Part shown: in pieces, positions 41,889 through 49,005 of the stretch
Layout: every line of letters starts with the position of its first letter
Numbering within the stretch: position 1 is the first letter of the stretch
NCBI GenBank assembly: GCA_934317845.1
Contig: CAKRES010000008.1
Coordinates: 1-64,000, forward strand
DNA from: an uncultured Lachnospiraceae bacterium
GTDB taxonomy: Bacteria > Bacillota > Clostridia > Lachnospirales > Lachnospiraceae
Reading direction: 5' to 3'
Length of the DNA: 64,000 nucleotides
Translations under genes and position numbers: made by a program
The notes under the pieces: model-generated
The model's database searches: none
What the model saw: the letters and a program-made list of their open reading frames with translations, nothing else
What the model was told of the DNA's origin: nothing

Positions 41889-42683
41889 TCACTTTCTTAG
41901 TTCTTTGGCTAATGTTTTCATTTTCTGTTCAATATATTTCAGCGAAGCGATCTGGTCCTTCGGATCATTTGTTTCAATCAATACACTGCAGTCTGAAAAA
42001 TAGTTTTTATAATAAGCATCAAATTCCTGCCAGTCAATTCTTCCATTTCCCAGTGCAAGATGCAGATCATGCTGCAGATCATTGTCATTGATATGAATAT
42101 GCCTCACGTATGGCTGTACGCGTGTAACAAAGTCATGATAGTCTGCTCCGTATATTCTTGCATGAGCATAGTCCAGACATACCCCATAATTTGGAAAAGA
42201 ACACAGTTCCTTTGAAATTGTTTCTATAATATCAGGTGTGCGGTCAAACATATTCTCCAGATAAATGGACACATCCGGATATTCCATAAGCAGCTCCTTT
42301 AAGCTGCTCACCGTCCCCGAAACAACCTGCGCATCATAGTCCTTTCCATATAGCATTGGCATCACATTTGTATGAAATACGACCCCCCGGCTGCCAAGCT
42401 TTCGTCCAATCTCCATGCTTTGCCGCATCCGTTCCATAGAAACAGCGGCAATCCGTTCATCAGAACTAAATACCACAATATCAAAAAAAACACCATGCAT
42501 CGTACTGCCCTGTGGCACTCCTATCTGTTGGTATTTTGAAATAAGCTGCGCTGTTTTATCCGCATCCTCTAAGACCGATGGGATAAAAAAATCATTCGGT
42601 TCAAATCCCACAGGATATTCCTCTGCGATTGCTTTATACTGTGCGATCGCATCCAGTTTACTAACGATCAGAACCCTGCCCAT
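41889..42683 (-). CDS. Sugar phosphate isomerase/epimerase-like TIM-barrel protein
   Basis: 264 aa. AP-endonuclease-2/xylose-isomerase-like TIM barrel, with VVFHTNVMPM, VSIYLENMFDRTPD, YGVCLDYAHARIYG, HIHINDNDLQHDLHLALGNG and SVLIETNDP giving the metal-binding Glu, Asp and His residues. The substrate is not predictable. It is the first gene of the signalling run, with its own promoter and GAGGTG site. Its link to nucleotide signalling is unclear. Confidence 0.85.
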   Translation of the reverse strand: MGRVLIVSKLDAIAQYKAIAEEYPVGFEPNDFFIPSVLEDADKTAQLISKYQQIGVPQGSTMHGVFFDIVVFSSDERIAAVSMERMRQSMEIGRKLGSRGVVFHTNVMPMLYGKDYDAQVVSGTVSSLKELLMEYPDVSIYLENMFDRTPDIIETISKELCSFPNYGVCLDYAHARIYGADYHDFVTRVQPYVRHIHINDNDLQHDLHLALGNGRIDWQEFDAYYKNYFSDCSVLIETNDPKDQIASLKYIEQKMKTLAKELRK

Positions 42684-42728
42684 AACACACCTCTTTTCCC
42701 ATATTCTCCATCATGAGCATCCGCTTTA

Positions 42729-42757
42729 AGTATACCATACCACCCGTTTTCATACAA
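42729..42757 (-). promoter_or_regulatory. Promoter of the signalling run (42683 to about 35140)
   Basis: TTGTAT (42752-42757), exact 17-base spacer, TATACT (42729-42734) on the minus strand. No clear terminator was seen until 35148, so it may drive eight genes. Confidence 0.6.
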
Positions 42758-42791
42758 TTATATTATTCTGCCATTTCTTAGGCACATTGCA

Positions 42792-42818
42792 CGAAAAAAG
42801 GACATCCTGAGATGTCCC
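42792..42818 (-). terminator. Terminator of the MFS transporter gene
   Basis: GGACATC and GATGTCC arms with a 4-base loop followed by TTTTTTCG on the minus strand. Confidence 0.85.
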
Positions 42819-42836
42819 TTCGTTCTTTTTTTATCT

Positions 42837-44006
42837 TTATTCTCTGCCCAGACGCATAAATCCAAACAGGAAAAATAATGCAGATACCAGCGCAAAGATC
42901 CCACCGGCATACCCGATCATTCCGATGGATGCCTTTGTACATACCAGTCCTCCGGCAAACGTACCACAGCCAATTCCAAAATTGAAAATGCCGGAGTAGA
43001 TCGACATGGCAATGGAGGATGCCTCTTCACTGGAATTGCGGATCGTTTCTGACTGAAAAGTCACATTAAATGCCATCACCACAATGCCCCAGAGAATACA
43101 GATCCCTATTATGAAAATGCTATTTTGAGCCGCAGCCGCCAGCACGCCTAACAGCACTACCAAAGAAATCATAACCGTTCCTATAAACCGCATTCTGTTT
43201 TTATCATACAGTTTGGAGAACAAAAAGCTTCCAAGCAGTCCCGCCGCGCCAAATAACAACAGTGTGACCGTAACCAGTTGATCCGAAAGCTTTGCCACCT
43301 GCTTCAAAAACGGTTCAATATAACTGTAGGAAGTATAGTAAGCAAGCACAAACAAAAAGGTCTGGATGTAAACCCCGATCAGTCCCGGACGTTTTAAAAG
43401 CTCCGGCAATTGTTTTACTTCAAACGGTGTTCCACTTTCCATTTTCGGAAACAGCACAATAATATATACAACCAGAAACATTGCGATCACACCAACAAAT
43501 AAAAAGGTCACACGCCAGCTTAAATAAAGCCCTATAATACGTCCAAGCGGCAGTCCTGCGATCGTCGCCAGTGAAGTTCCTGTCACGATCATACTAAGGG
43601 CAAAGGAACGATGTTCCTCTCTCACCAGCTTCACCGCAATCGGAGAAGCGATCGACCAAAACACGGCATGCGCACACGCAACTCCAATTCTTGCTACCAT
43701 CAACATTCCATAACTCATCGCCGCTGTGGAAAGAAACTGAAACCCTCCAAACAATGCCATCGTTCCCAGCAGCAATGTTTTATATGGAATCTTGCAAACC
43801 AGCAGCATCAGCGGCAGAGAAAGCAGCATGACCACCCAGGAATAAACTGTGATCAACTGTCCGGCATGTGCCTCTGTAATGTGATAGTTCTGTGCAATAT
43901 CGGTCAAAAGACCGATCGGCATAAATTCTGATGTATTAAAGATAAACGCTGCCACTGTCATCCCGATCAAAGGCAGCCACTCTCTCGCTGTCATTTTTTC
44001 TTTCAT
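42837..44006 (-). CDS. MFS transporter, sugar-efflux (SotB/AraJ-like) type
   Basis: 389 aa from the ATG at 44006 (AGAGGG before it); the open frame extends into the tRNA gene and is ignored there. Twelve hydrophobic segments. N-terminal MTVAAFIFNTSEFMPIGLLTDIA is the hallmark of the SotB/YdhP/AraJ drug:H+ antiporter-1 group, which exports sugars, arabinose, purines or drugs. Single gene with a terminator downstream. Its substrate cannot be read from sequence. Confidence 0.88.
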   Translation of the reverse strand: MKEKMTAREWLPLIGMTVAAFIFNTSEFMPIGLLTDIAQNYHITEAHAGQLITVYSWVVMLLSLPLMLLVCKIPYKTLLLGTMALFGGFQFLSTAAMSYGMLMVARIGVACAHAVFWSIASPIAVKLVREEHRSFALSMIVTGTSLATIAGLPLGRIIGLYLSWRVTFLFVGVIAMFLVVYIIVLFPKMESGTPFEVKQLPELLKRPGLIGVYIQTFLFVLAYYTSYSYIEPFLKQVAKLSDQLVTVTLLLFGAAGLLGSFLFSKLYDKNRMRFIGTVMISLVVLLGVLAAAAQNSIFIIGICILWGIVVMAFNVTFQSETIRNSSEEASSIAMSIYSGIFNFGIGCGTFAGGLVCTKASIGMIGYAGGIFALVSALFFLFGFMRLGRE

Positions 44007-44061
44007 TGTCTTCCCTCTTTCTTTTCCTATGTAAAATACTGTTGCATTTTTGTATAAAAAT

Positions 44062-44085
44062 AAGGAAACCATAAATGGTTTCCTT
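44062..44085 (-). terminator. Terminator after tRNA-Leu
   Basis: AAGGAAACCAT and ATGGTTTCCTT perfect arms and a 2-base loop, followed by ATTTTTATAC on the minus strand. Eight bases after the tRNA. Confidence 0.9.
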
Positions 44086-44092
44086 ATCATCC

Positions 44093-44176
44093 TGCGGAAG
44101 ATGGGACTTGAACCCACACGACATTGCTGCCACAAGATCCTTAGTCTTGCTCGTCTGCCAGTTCCGACACTTCCGC
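44093..44176 (-). tRNA. tRNA-Leu (anticodon AAG)
   Basis: 84 bases. Acceptor GCGGAAG pairs with CTTCCGC, T-arm GGGTTCAAGTCCC, D-arm GGAACTGGCAGACG, and a long variable arm (GGCAGCAATGTC) as in class II tRNAs. The anticodon stem CAAGA/TCTTG encloses the loop CTAAGGA, so the anticodon is AAG (Leu, CUU). The 3' CCA is not encoded. A promoter and a terminator flank it, so it is transcribed alone. Confidence 0.93.
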
Positions 44177-44201
44177 ATATCGTCAAACAACCGACTAAAA
44201 C

Positions 44202-44230
44202 AGAATATCATTTCAGACTGTGTTTGTCAA
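44202..44230 (-). promoter_or_regulatory. Promoter of tRNA-Leu
   Basis: TTGACA (44225-44230), 17-base spacer, TATTCT (44202-44207) on the minus strand, 25 bases before the tRNA 5' end. Confidence 0.7.
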
Positions 44231-44254
44231 CAAAATTTTATTGTTTTTTTCATT

Positions 44255-44289
44255 TTTTTGCAAAACGCTCCTGCATAACAGGAAGCGTC
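44255..44289 (-). terminator. Terminator of infC-rpmI-rplT
   Basis: ACGCT-TCCTG and CAGG-AGCGT arms, TTATG loop, then TTTTGC on the minus strand, 19 bases after rplT. Confidence 0.8.
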
Positions 44290-44307
44290 CTACAAAATGA
44301 TGAAATA

Positions 44308-44664
44308 CTACGCTAATTTGCTCTTAGCAAGCTCAACTAAAGAAGTGAATCCTTCTGCATCAGAGATTGCCATCTCAGATAACATCTTACGGTTTACTTC
44401 TACACCAGCTAACTTTAAGCCGTGCATAAACTTAGAGTAAGAAAGTCCATTCATACGAGCTGCAGCGTTGATACGTGCGATCCATAACTGTCTGAACTGT
44501 CTCTTTCTCTGCTTTCTTCCTGCATATGAGCTGGTTAATGCTCTCATTACAGACTGCTTTGCAACTCTGTACTGCTTAGAACGAGCTCCTCTATAACCTT
44601 TTGCTAACTTTAATACACGATTATGTCTTTTCTTCGCGCCCTGACCGCCTTTAATTCTTGCCAT
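44308..44664 (-). CDS. rplT: 50S ribosomal protein L20
   Basis: 118 aa, standard. L20 binds 23S rRNA early in assembly and represses its own operon. Basic N-terminus RIKGGQGAKKRHNRVLKLAKG(Y)RG with later QLWIARINAAARMNGLSYSKFMHGL. CGGAGG site. Last gene of infC-rpmI-rplT, 35 bases after rpmI. It is the expected ligand of the leader RNA upstream of infC. Confidence 0.97.
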   Translation of the reverse strand: MARIKGGQGAKKRHNRVLKLAKGYRGARSKQYRVAKQSVMRALTSSYAGRKQRKRQFRQLWIARINAAARMNGLSYSKFMHGLKLAGVEVNRKMLSEMAISDAEGFTSLVELAKSKLA

Positions 44665-44699
44665 TCTGGTATCCTCCGTTTCTTTCTAAAATCAAAATC

Positions 44700-44897
44700 C
44701 TACAAATAAGGTAATACTTTCTTCATGTTCTTTACGTTGGTAGCGTCTGTCATAACGCCCTTTCTTAACGTTCTCTTCTTCTTTGTAGATTTCTTTGTTA
44801 AGATGTGCTGCTTGTACGCTTTCTGTCTCTTTAACTGACCAGTTCCGGTCTTCTTAAAACGCTTCGCTGCTGCTCTGTTTGTCTTCATTTTTGGCAT
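44700..44897 (-). CDS. rpmI: 50S ribosomal protein L35
   Basis: 65 aa, usual length. Basic protein opening PKMKTNRAAAKRFKKTGTG and with HILTKKSTKKKRTLRKG, the diagnostic L35 pattern. Strong AGGAGG site. Between infC and rplT in the conserved order. Confidence 0.97.
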   Translation of the reverse strand: MPKMKTNRAAAKRFKKTGTGQLKRQKAYKQHILTKKSTKKKRTLRKGVMTDATNVKNMKKVLPYL

Positions 44898-44966
44898 AAC
44901 TTTTGTCCTCCTTAAAATATCTCTCTATCGTAATAAAACAATGCACTGCATCATATTATCCGCATA

Positions 44967-45470
44967 TTATTTCCCGGATAGAATCATAACCATGCTGCGT
45001 CCTTCAAATTTTGCCGGTTTATCAATGTTGGCACAATCCTCTAACGCATGTGCAAATTCATCCAGAATATGCTTGCTGGAATCTACATGCGCCAGCTCAC
45101 GGCCGCGGAAACGTAAATTCACTTTTACTTTATCTCCCTTGGAAAGGAACTTTCTTGCCTGATTGATCTTGGTATTCAGGTCATTCGTATCAATGTTCGG
45201 AGAAAAACGGATCTCCTTTACATCTACTGTCTTCTGTTTCTTTCTTGCTTCTTTTTCTTTTCTTGCCAGTTCGTATTTGTACTTGCTGTAATCAATAATC
45301 TTACAAACCGGTGGTTTTGCATTCGGAGCAATCTTTACAAGATCAAGCTCTGCATCCTCTGCTAACTTCAATGCGTCACGGGATGACATCACTCCGAGCT
45401 GCTCTCCTTCTGCACTGATCACACGCACTTCCTTGTCTCGAATCTGCTCGTTAATCATACACTCTGCTAT
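44967..45470 (-). CDS. infC: Translation initiation factor IF-3
   Basis: 167 aa if it starts at the ATA at 45470, 163 from the ATG at 45458. IF-3 binds the 30S subunit and checks start-codon and tRNA pairing. Visible INEQIRDKEVRVI, LVKIAPNAKPPVCKIIDYSKYKYE, VKEIRFSPNIDTND and LRFRGRELAH. The only good ribosome-binding site, GGAGGT at 45479-45484, is eight bases before the ATA and 20 before the ATG. Rare AUU/AUC/AUA starts in infC are the known basis of its self-control. Confidence 0.95.
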   Translation of the reverse strand: MAECMINEQIRDKEVRVISAEGEQLGVMSSRDALKLAEDAELDLVKIAPNAKPPVCKIIDYSKYKYELARKEKEARKKQKTVDVKEIRFSPNIDTNDLNTKINQARKFLSKGDKVKVNLRFRGRELAHVDSSKHILDEFAHALEDCANIDKPAKFEGRSMVMILSGK

Positions 45471-45478
45471 GGTTCTGC

Positions 45479-45484
45479 ACCTCC
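45479..45484 (-). promoter_or_regulatory. infC ribosome-binding site favouring an ATA start
   Basis: GGAGGT is ideally spaced for ATA (45470-45468) and too far from the first ATG (45458). Confidence 0.6.
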
Positions 45485-45660
45485 ATCATCATAGAATAAA
45501 AAATAGTGGATAACAGATGTTATCCACTACATAATCTATACTATCCAGATAGCAAAGCATATCTTGATCCTGTCAGAATTATGAACCCGAGTCGCCTCTA
45601 TGCGCTAAGGTGAGAGTGGAAACTCTGCTTTCTTTTTCTTATGAGCAACTGCTCACAACG
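45485..45660 (-). ncRNA. L20-type ribosomal protein leader of infC-rpmI-rplT
   Basis: About 175 bases of untranslated leader after the infC promoter. Successive hairpins (GTGAGCAGTTGCTCAT, AGAGTTTCCACTCT) end in a perfect attenuator: TAGTGGATAAC and GTTATCCACTA (45504-45529) with T6, placed 13 bases before the ribosome-binding site. Firmicutes control this operon by L20-dependent premature termination in such a leader. The family assignment rests on position and structure; a covariance-model search was not possible. Confidence 0.7.
45497..45530 (-). terminator. Attenuator of the infC leader
   Basis: Perfect 11-base arms, 4-base loop, followed by TTTTTTATTC on the minus strand. Confidence 0.85.
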
Positions 45661-45666
45661 CATAAA

Positions 45667-45695
45667 ATGATATCATAACACCAACACTTTGTCAA
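45667..45695 (-). promoter_or_regulatory. Promoter of infC-rpmI-rplT
   Basis: TTGACA (45690-45695), 17-base spacer, TATCAT (45667-45672) on the minus strand. Confidence 0.75.
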
Positions 45696-45718
45696 GCATC
45701 AATTCTAAAATGAATGAT

Positions 45719-47683
45719 TTATGCTTTTTCCTCCGTCACCTGTTCCTCACGAATGGCTTTTGTACGGATCTCCTCACAAATCTCATCGATAAATGTCTGA
45801 AGCGGTTTCTGCCCTTCATCTCCGGCAAAACGGCTGCGTACAGAAACCAGACCGTCTGCTTCTTCCTTTTCTCCAACAACTAACATATAAGGAACTCGAT
45901 CCAGTCTTGTCTCACGGATCTTCTTACCAATCTTCTCAGAGCGGTTATCCACCGTAAAATCAATACCGTTTTTCTTAAGCTCTGCAGCCACTTTTGCAGC
46001 ATAGTCCTGATACTTCTCTGAAATAGGAAGCACACGAACCTGCTCCGGACATAACCATGTCGGGAACTTGCCTGCATAATGCTCGATCAACCATGCAAGT
46101 GTTCTCTCATAACATCCCATAGAAGTTCTGTGAATGATCCATGGCAGTTTCTTCTCTCCATTTTCATCTACATAGTACATTCCAAAATTCTCAGCAGAAG
46201 CACAGTCAAGCTGAATCGTAACCATAGTATCTTCTTTCCCGTACACATTCTTTGCCTGAATATCGATCTTTGGACCGTAGAACGCTGCTTCTCCATCTGC
46301 CTCCGTAAAGGTGATATCATTATCAACCATTACCTTACGAAGATAGTCCTGTGTAGAATTCCAATAATTTTCATCTCCCAGGTATTTATCAGTATTATTT
46401 GGATCCCATTTAGAAAGACGATAGGTCACGTCCCCGTCAATACCCAACGTCTTCATGACATAGTTACATAACTCTACGCAGCGTGTCAGCTCATCTTCTG
46501 CCTGCTCCGGTGCCAAAATAATATGCGCCTCGGTGATCGTAAACTGACGCACACGGGTCAGACCATGCATCTCTCCGGAATCTTCGTTACGGAACAAAGT
46601 AGAAGTTTCTGCCATACGATAAGGCAGATCACGATATGAATGCTGGTCACTCATATAAACATAATACTGGAATGGGCAAGTCATCGGGCGAAGTGCCATC
46701 GTCTCTTTATCCTCGCTGTCCTGATTCAGGATAAACATGCCATCCATGTAATGATCCCAGTGGCCGGAAATCTTATAAAGATCTGACTTTGCCATAAGTG
46801 GCGTACGGGTACGCACATATCCCCACTCATTATCCTCCAGATCCTCGATCCAGCGCTGCAGCTTCTGGATCATCTTTGTTCCTTTTGGCTTAAACAGTGG
46901 AAGTCCCTGGCCGATCACATCTACCGTAGTAAAGAGTCCCATCTCACGTCCAAGTTTATTATGGTCGCGTTTCTTGATATCCTCTAAATGCTCTAAATAC
47001 GCTGTAAGATCTGCTTTCTTTGTATAGGAAATACCATATACACGGGTCAGCATTTTCTTATGCTCATCACCTCTCCAGTACGCACCGGAAGAAGAGATCA
47101 GCTTAAAGGCTTTGATCGGTTTTGTGCTCATCAGATGCGGACCGGCACAAAGATCCACAAAATCTCCTTGTGAATAGAAGGAGATCTCCTCTCCCTCCGG
47201 AAGATCTTCGATCAACTCTACCTTGTACGGCTCATTGCGGTCTTTCATAAACTGGATGGCTTCCTCCCGAGGCAGTGTATAACGCTCCAGAGCAGCACCC
47301 TTTTTAATGATCTTTTTCATTTCTTTTTCAATCTCATCTAACGCTGCGCGGTCAAATGGAGCGCAGTCGAAATCATAATAGAATCCCTCGTCGATCGCAG
47401 GTCCGATCGTTACCTTCGCATCCGGATACAGATTTTTCACTGCTTCTGCCAATACATGGGAAGTAGTATGCCAATATGCTTTTTTACCTTCCGGATCGTC
47501 AAAGGTTAAAATATTCAAATTACAGTCTTCCGTTACAACGGTACGCAGATCCACTACTTTCCCGTTAATTTCTCCAACACATGCCACTCTTGCCAGACCT
47601 TCACTAATGTCTCTTGCAATGTCAATGACAGACATGCCTGCTTCGTATTCCTTACTGGAACCATCCTTTAATGTTACTACCAT
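45719..47683 (-). CDS. thrS: Threonyl-tRNA synthetase
   Basis: 654 aa, class II synthetase charging tRNA-Thr. N-terminal TGS domain, then the editing domain with HTTSHVLAEAV and the zinc-like site, then the catalytic core with motif 2 FRNEDSGEMHGLTRVRQFTITEAH, zinc ligands (MTCPFQYYV, and IHRTSMGCYERTLAWLIEH of motif 3) and the anticodon-binding domain (VRVLPISEKYQDYA). GGAGG site. Preceded by a T-box leader, so expression rises when tRNA-Thr is uncharged. Confidence 0.97.
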   Translation of the reverse strand: MVVTLKDGSSKEYEAGMSVIDIARDISEGLARVACVGEINGKVVDLRTVVTEDCNLNILTFDDPEGKKAYWHTTSHVLAEAVKNLYPDAKVTIGPAIDEGFYYDFDCAPFDRAALDEIEKEMKKIIKKGAALERYTLPREEAIQFMKDRNEPYKVELIEDLPEGEEISFYSQGDFVDLCAGPHLMSTKPIKAFKLISSSGAYWRGDEHKKMLTRVYGISYTKKADLTAYLEHLEDIKKRDHNKLGREMGLFTTVDVIGQGLPLFKPKGTKMIQKLQRWIEDLEDNEWGYVRTRTPLMAKSDLYKISGHWDHYMDGMFILNQDSEDKETMALRPMTCPFQYYVYMSDQHSYRDLPYRMAETSTLFRNEDSGEMHGLTRVRQFTITEAHIILAPEQAEDELTRCVELCNYVMKTLGIDGDVTYRLSKWDPNNTDKYLGDENYWNSTQDYLRKVMVDNDITFTEADGEAAFYGPKIDIQAKNVYGKEDTMVTIQLDCASAENFGMYYVDENGEKKLPWIIHRTSMGCYERTLAWLIEHYAGKFPTWLCPEQVRVLPISEKYQDYAAKVAAELKKNGIDFTVDNRSEKIGKKIRETRLDRVPYMLVVGEKEEADGLVSVRSRFAGDEGQKPLQTFIDEICEEIRTKAIREEQVTEEKA

Positions 47684-47713
47684 GTTCTATTCCTCCATTC
47701 TTTTTGTCAGAGA

Positions 47714-47977
47714 TAAAAAAATCCCTGACATATTACTATGCCAGGGACGAGATCACTCGCGGTTCCACCCTGTTTCGCAGGAAAAGAATGCAAAATAAAC
47801 TGTTTCTTTCTCTACGCCACTCAATTCAAGATGATAACGGTATCTGACCGGACCGGATTAAGGTCACTCCGAGATGGTCTTCCATTTTATCCGCATGAAA
47901 CCTTTCCAGCTTCCGGTTTCTCTCTGTTACGCATTCCTAAAATGTACTCTTCTCTTCTTCGTTTTTTCTTTTTACGT
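47714..47977 (-). ncRNA. T-box leader of thrS
   Basis: Contains the T-box core AGGGTGGAACCGCGAG (47755-47771) directly before the terminator TCCCTGGCATA...CAGGGA-T7 (47714-47748). The 5' part has a stem I-like region (AGAGAGAAACCGGAAGCTGG, GGAGTGACC); ACC in GTGACC is a candidate Thr specifier. Uncharged tRNA-Thr pairs with the specifier and with TGGA/TGGN of the T-box, switching to the antiterminator. Start at about 47977 is inferred from the promoter. Confidence 0.9.
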
Positions 47978-47982
47978 TACTT

Positions 47983-48011
47983 ATCTTATGCCGTTTATTT
48001 TCAAATGTCAA
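47983..48011 (-). promoter_or_regulatory. Promoter of the thrS T-box leader
   Basis: TTGACA (48006-48011), 17-base spacer, TAAGAT (47983-47988) on the minus strand, just after the ansA gene. Confidence 0.75.
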
Positions 48012-48018
48012 GCACAAA

Positions 48019-49005
48019 TCAAAACAAATCTTCACACATCGGAATCTGCATCATCTCCGTCAGATCCCCTTCTTTATTGATCAACAGCCACAGTTTCACA
48101 TACATGGCAACCGGAGAAGCCGGAGGCAGGAAATGCAGATCCGTATCCAGTGCTTTCACACTTTCATACTGTGTCTCTCCTGTTGCACCCACAACAAATA
48201 CCGGGATACCTGCTCGATTTAACTGTTTCATAAACTTCTCAAAATGCGGAGTCTTGTTGCACAACGTTCCGGAATGATAGGTATTCATTAAAACTGCCTT
48301 TGCATCCGAAAATACAGACGGAAGCTGCATGCCGGGATAAGAAAAGATGCGCTGTACAGAACGATCCTCGCTCAACATTTTCACACCGAGTCCTTCTTCC
48401 GTGCTTTCGCCCTTTTTATATGCTTTGTTTTCCTGATAAACACCATTTTCATAATAACCAAGATACTGGTCAAAAATACTGTAAATCTCATCACTCAGTG
48501 GGAGATGCGGCAGCACCCTTGTGGCCCGGTGGATATATACCTTTTTGTCATGATTCTGGTATGCGATATAGCATCCCGGTCTGCCCTGATCCAGAATAAA
48601 ATCTGCAGCCGCTTCAAAGTTTGTTACACCATTCGCTCTCTCATCCTCTAACACATAATTGCTGGATGCAAATAAGATCGGGATCTTCGTGTCTGCAAAC
48701 ATGTAATCCATTGCTGCTGCCATATACTGCACAGTATCTGTTCCATGCAGTACAATGATCCCTTTGTAGTCTCTCGACATATTTTCACGGATACACGATG
48801 CCAAACAGTTGATCGTAGCTGCTGTCACATTTTCACTTAAGATATAATAAGGATTTACTGTATCAAAAAATACATTTTTAAAATCCTCTCTGGAATTTAC
48901 GATCTGTTCCAGAAGCTGGTGCTTCTTCGCCTCATCCACAGCCACATACTCTCCTGATACAGAGCTTCCAATCGTTCCACCTGTATAAATTACTAAGATC
49001 TTCAA
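48019..49005 (-). CDS. Asparaginase
   Basis: 328 aa. L-asparaginase of the type I (cytoplasmic, AnsA-like) group; no signal peptide. Both catalytic threonine motifs are present: VIYTGGTIGSS at the N-terminus and IIVLHGTDTVQYMA. It hydrolyses asparagine to aspartate and ammonia. It starts with TTG at 49005; TTGA overlaps the ppk stop codon and AGGAGG lies seven bases before it, so it is coupled to ppk. Confidence 0.9.
   Translation of the reverse strand: MKILVIYTGGTIGSSVSGEYVAVDEAKKHQLLEQIVNSREDFKNVFFDTVNPYYILSENVTAATINCLASCIRENMSRDYKGIIVLHGTDTVQYMAAAMDYMFADTKIPILFASSNYVLEDERANGVTNFEAAADFILDQGRPGCYIAYQNHDKKVYIHRATRVLPHLPLSDEIYSIFDQYLGYYENGVYQENKAYKKGESTEEGLGVKMLSEDRSVQRIFSYPGMQLPSVFSDAKAVLMNTYHSGTLCNKTPHFEKFMKQLNRAGIPVFVVGATGETQYESVKALDTDLHFLPPASPVAMYVKLWLLINKEGDLTEMMQIPMCEDLF

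Noticed and set aside
35140..42683. Canonical Pycsar or CBASS defence operon
   Set aside because: The TIR protein has no cyclic-nucleotide domain and the run includes HydF, HPr and an amidase, which are not defence genes. Kept as a hypothesis, not as a call.
42837..44186. N-terminally longer MFS protein of 449 aa
   Set aside because: The added 60 residues read through the tRNA-Leu gene and its terminator.
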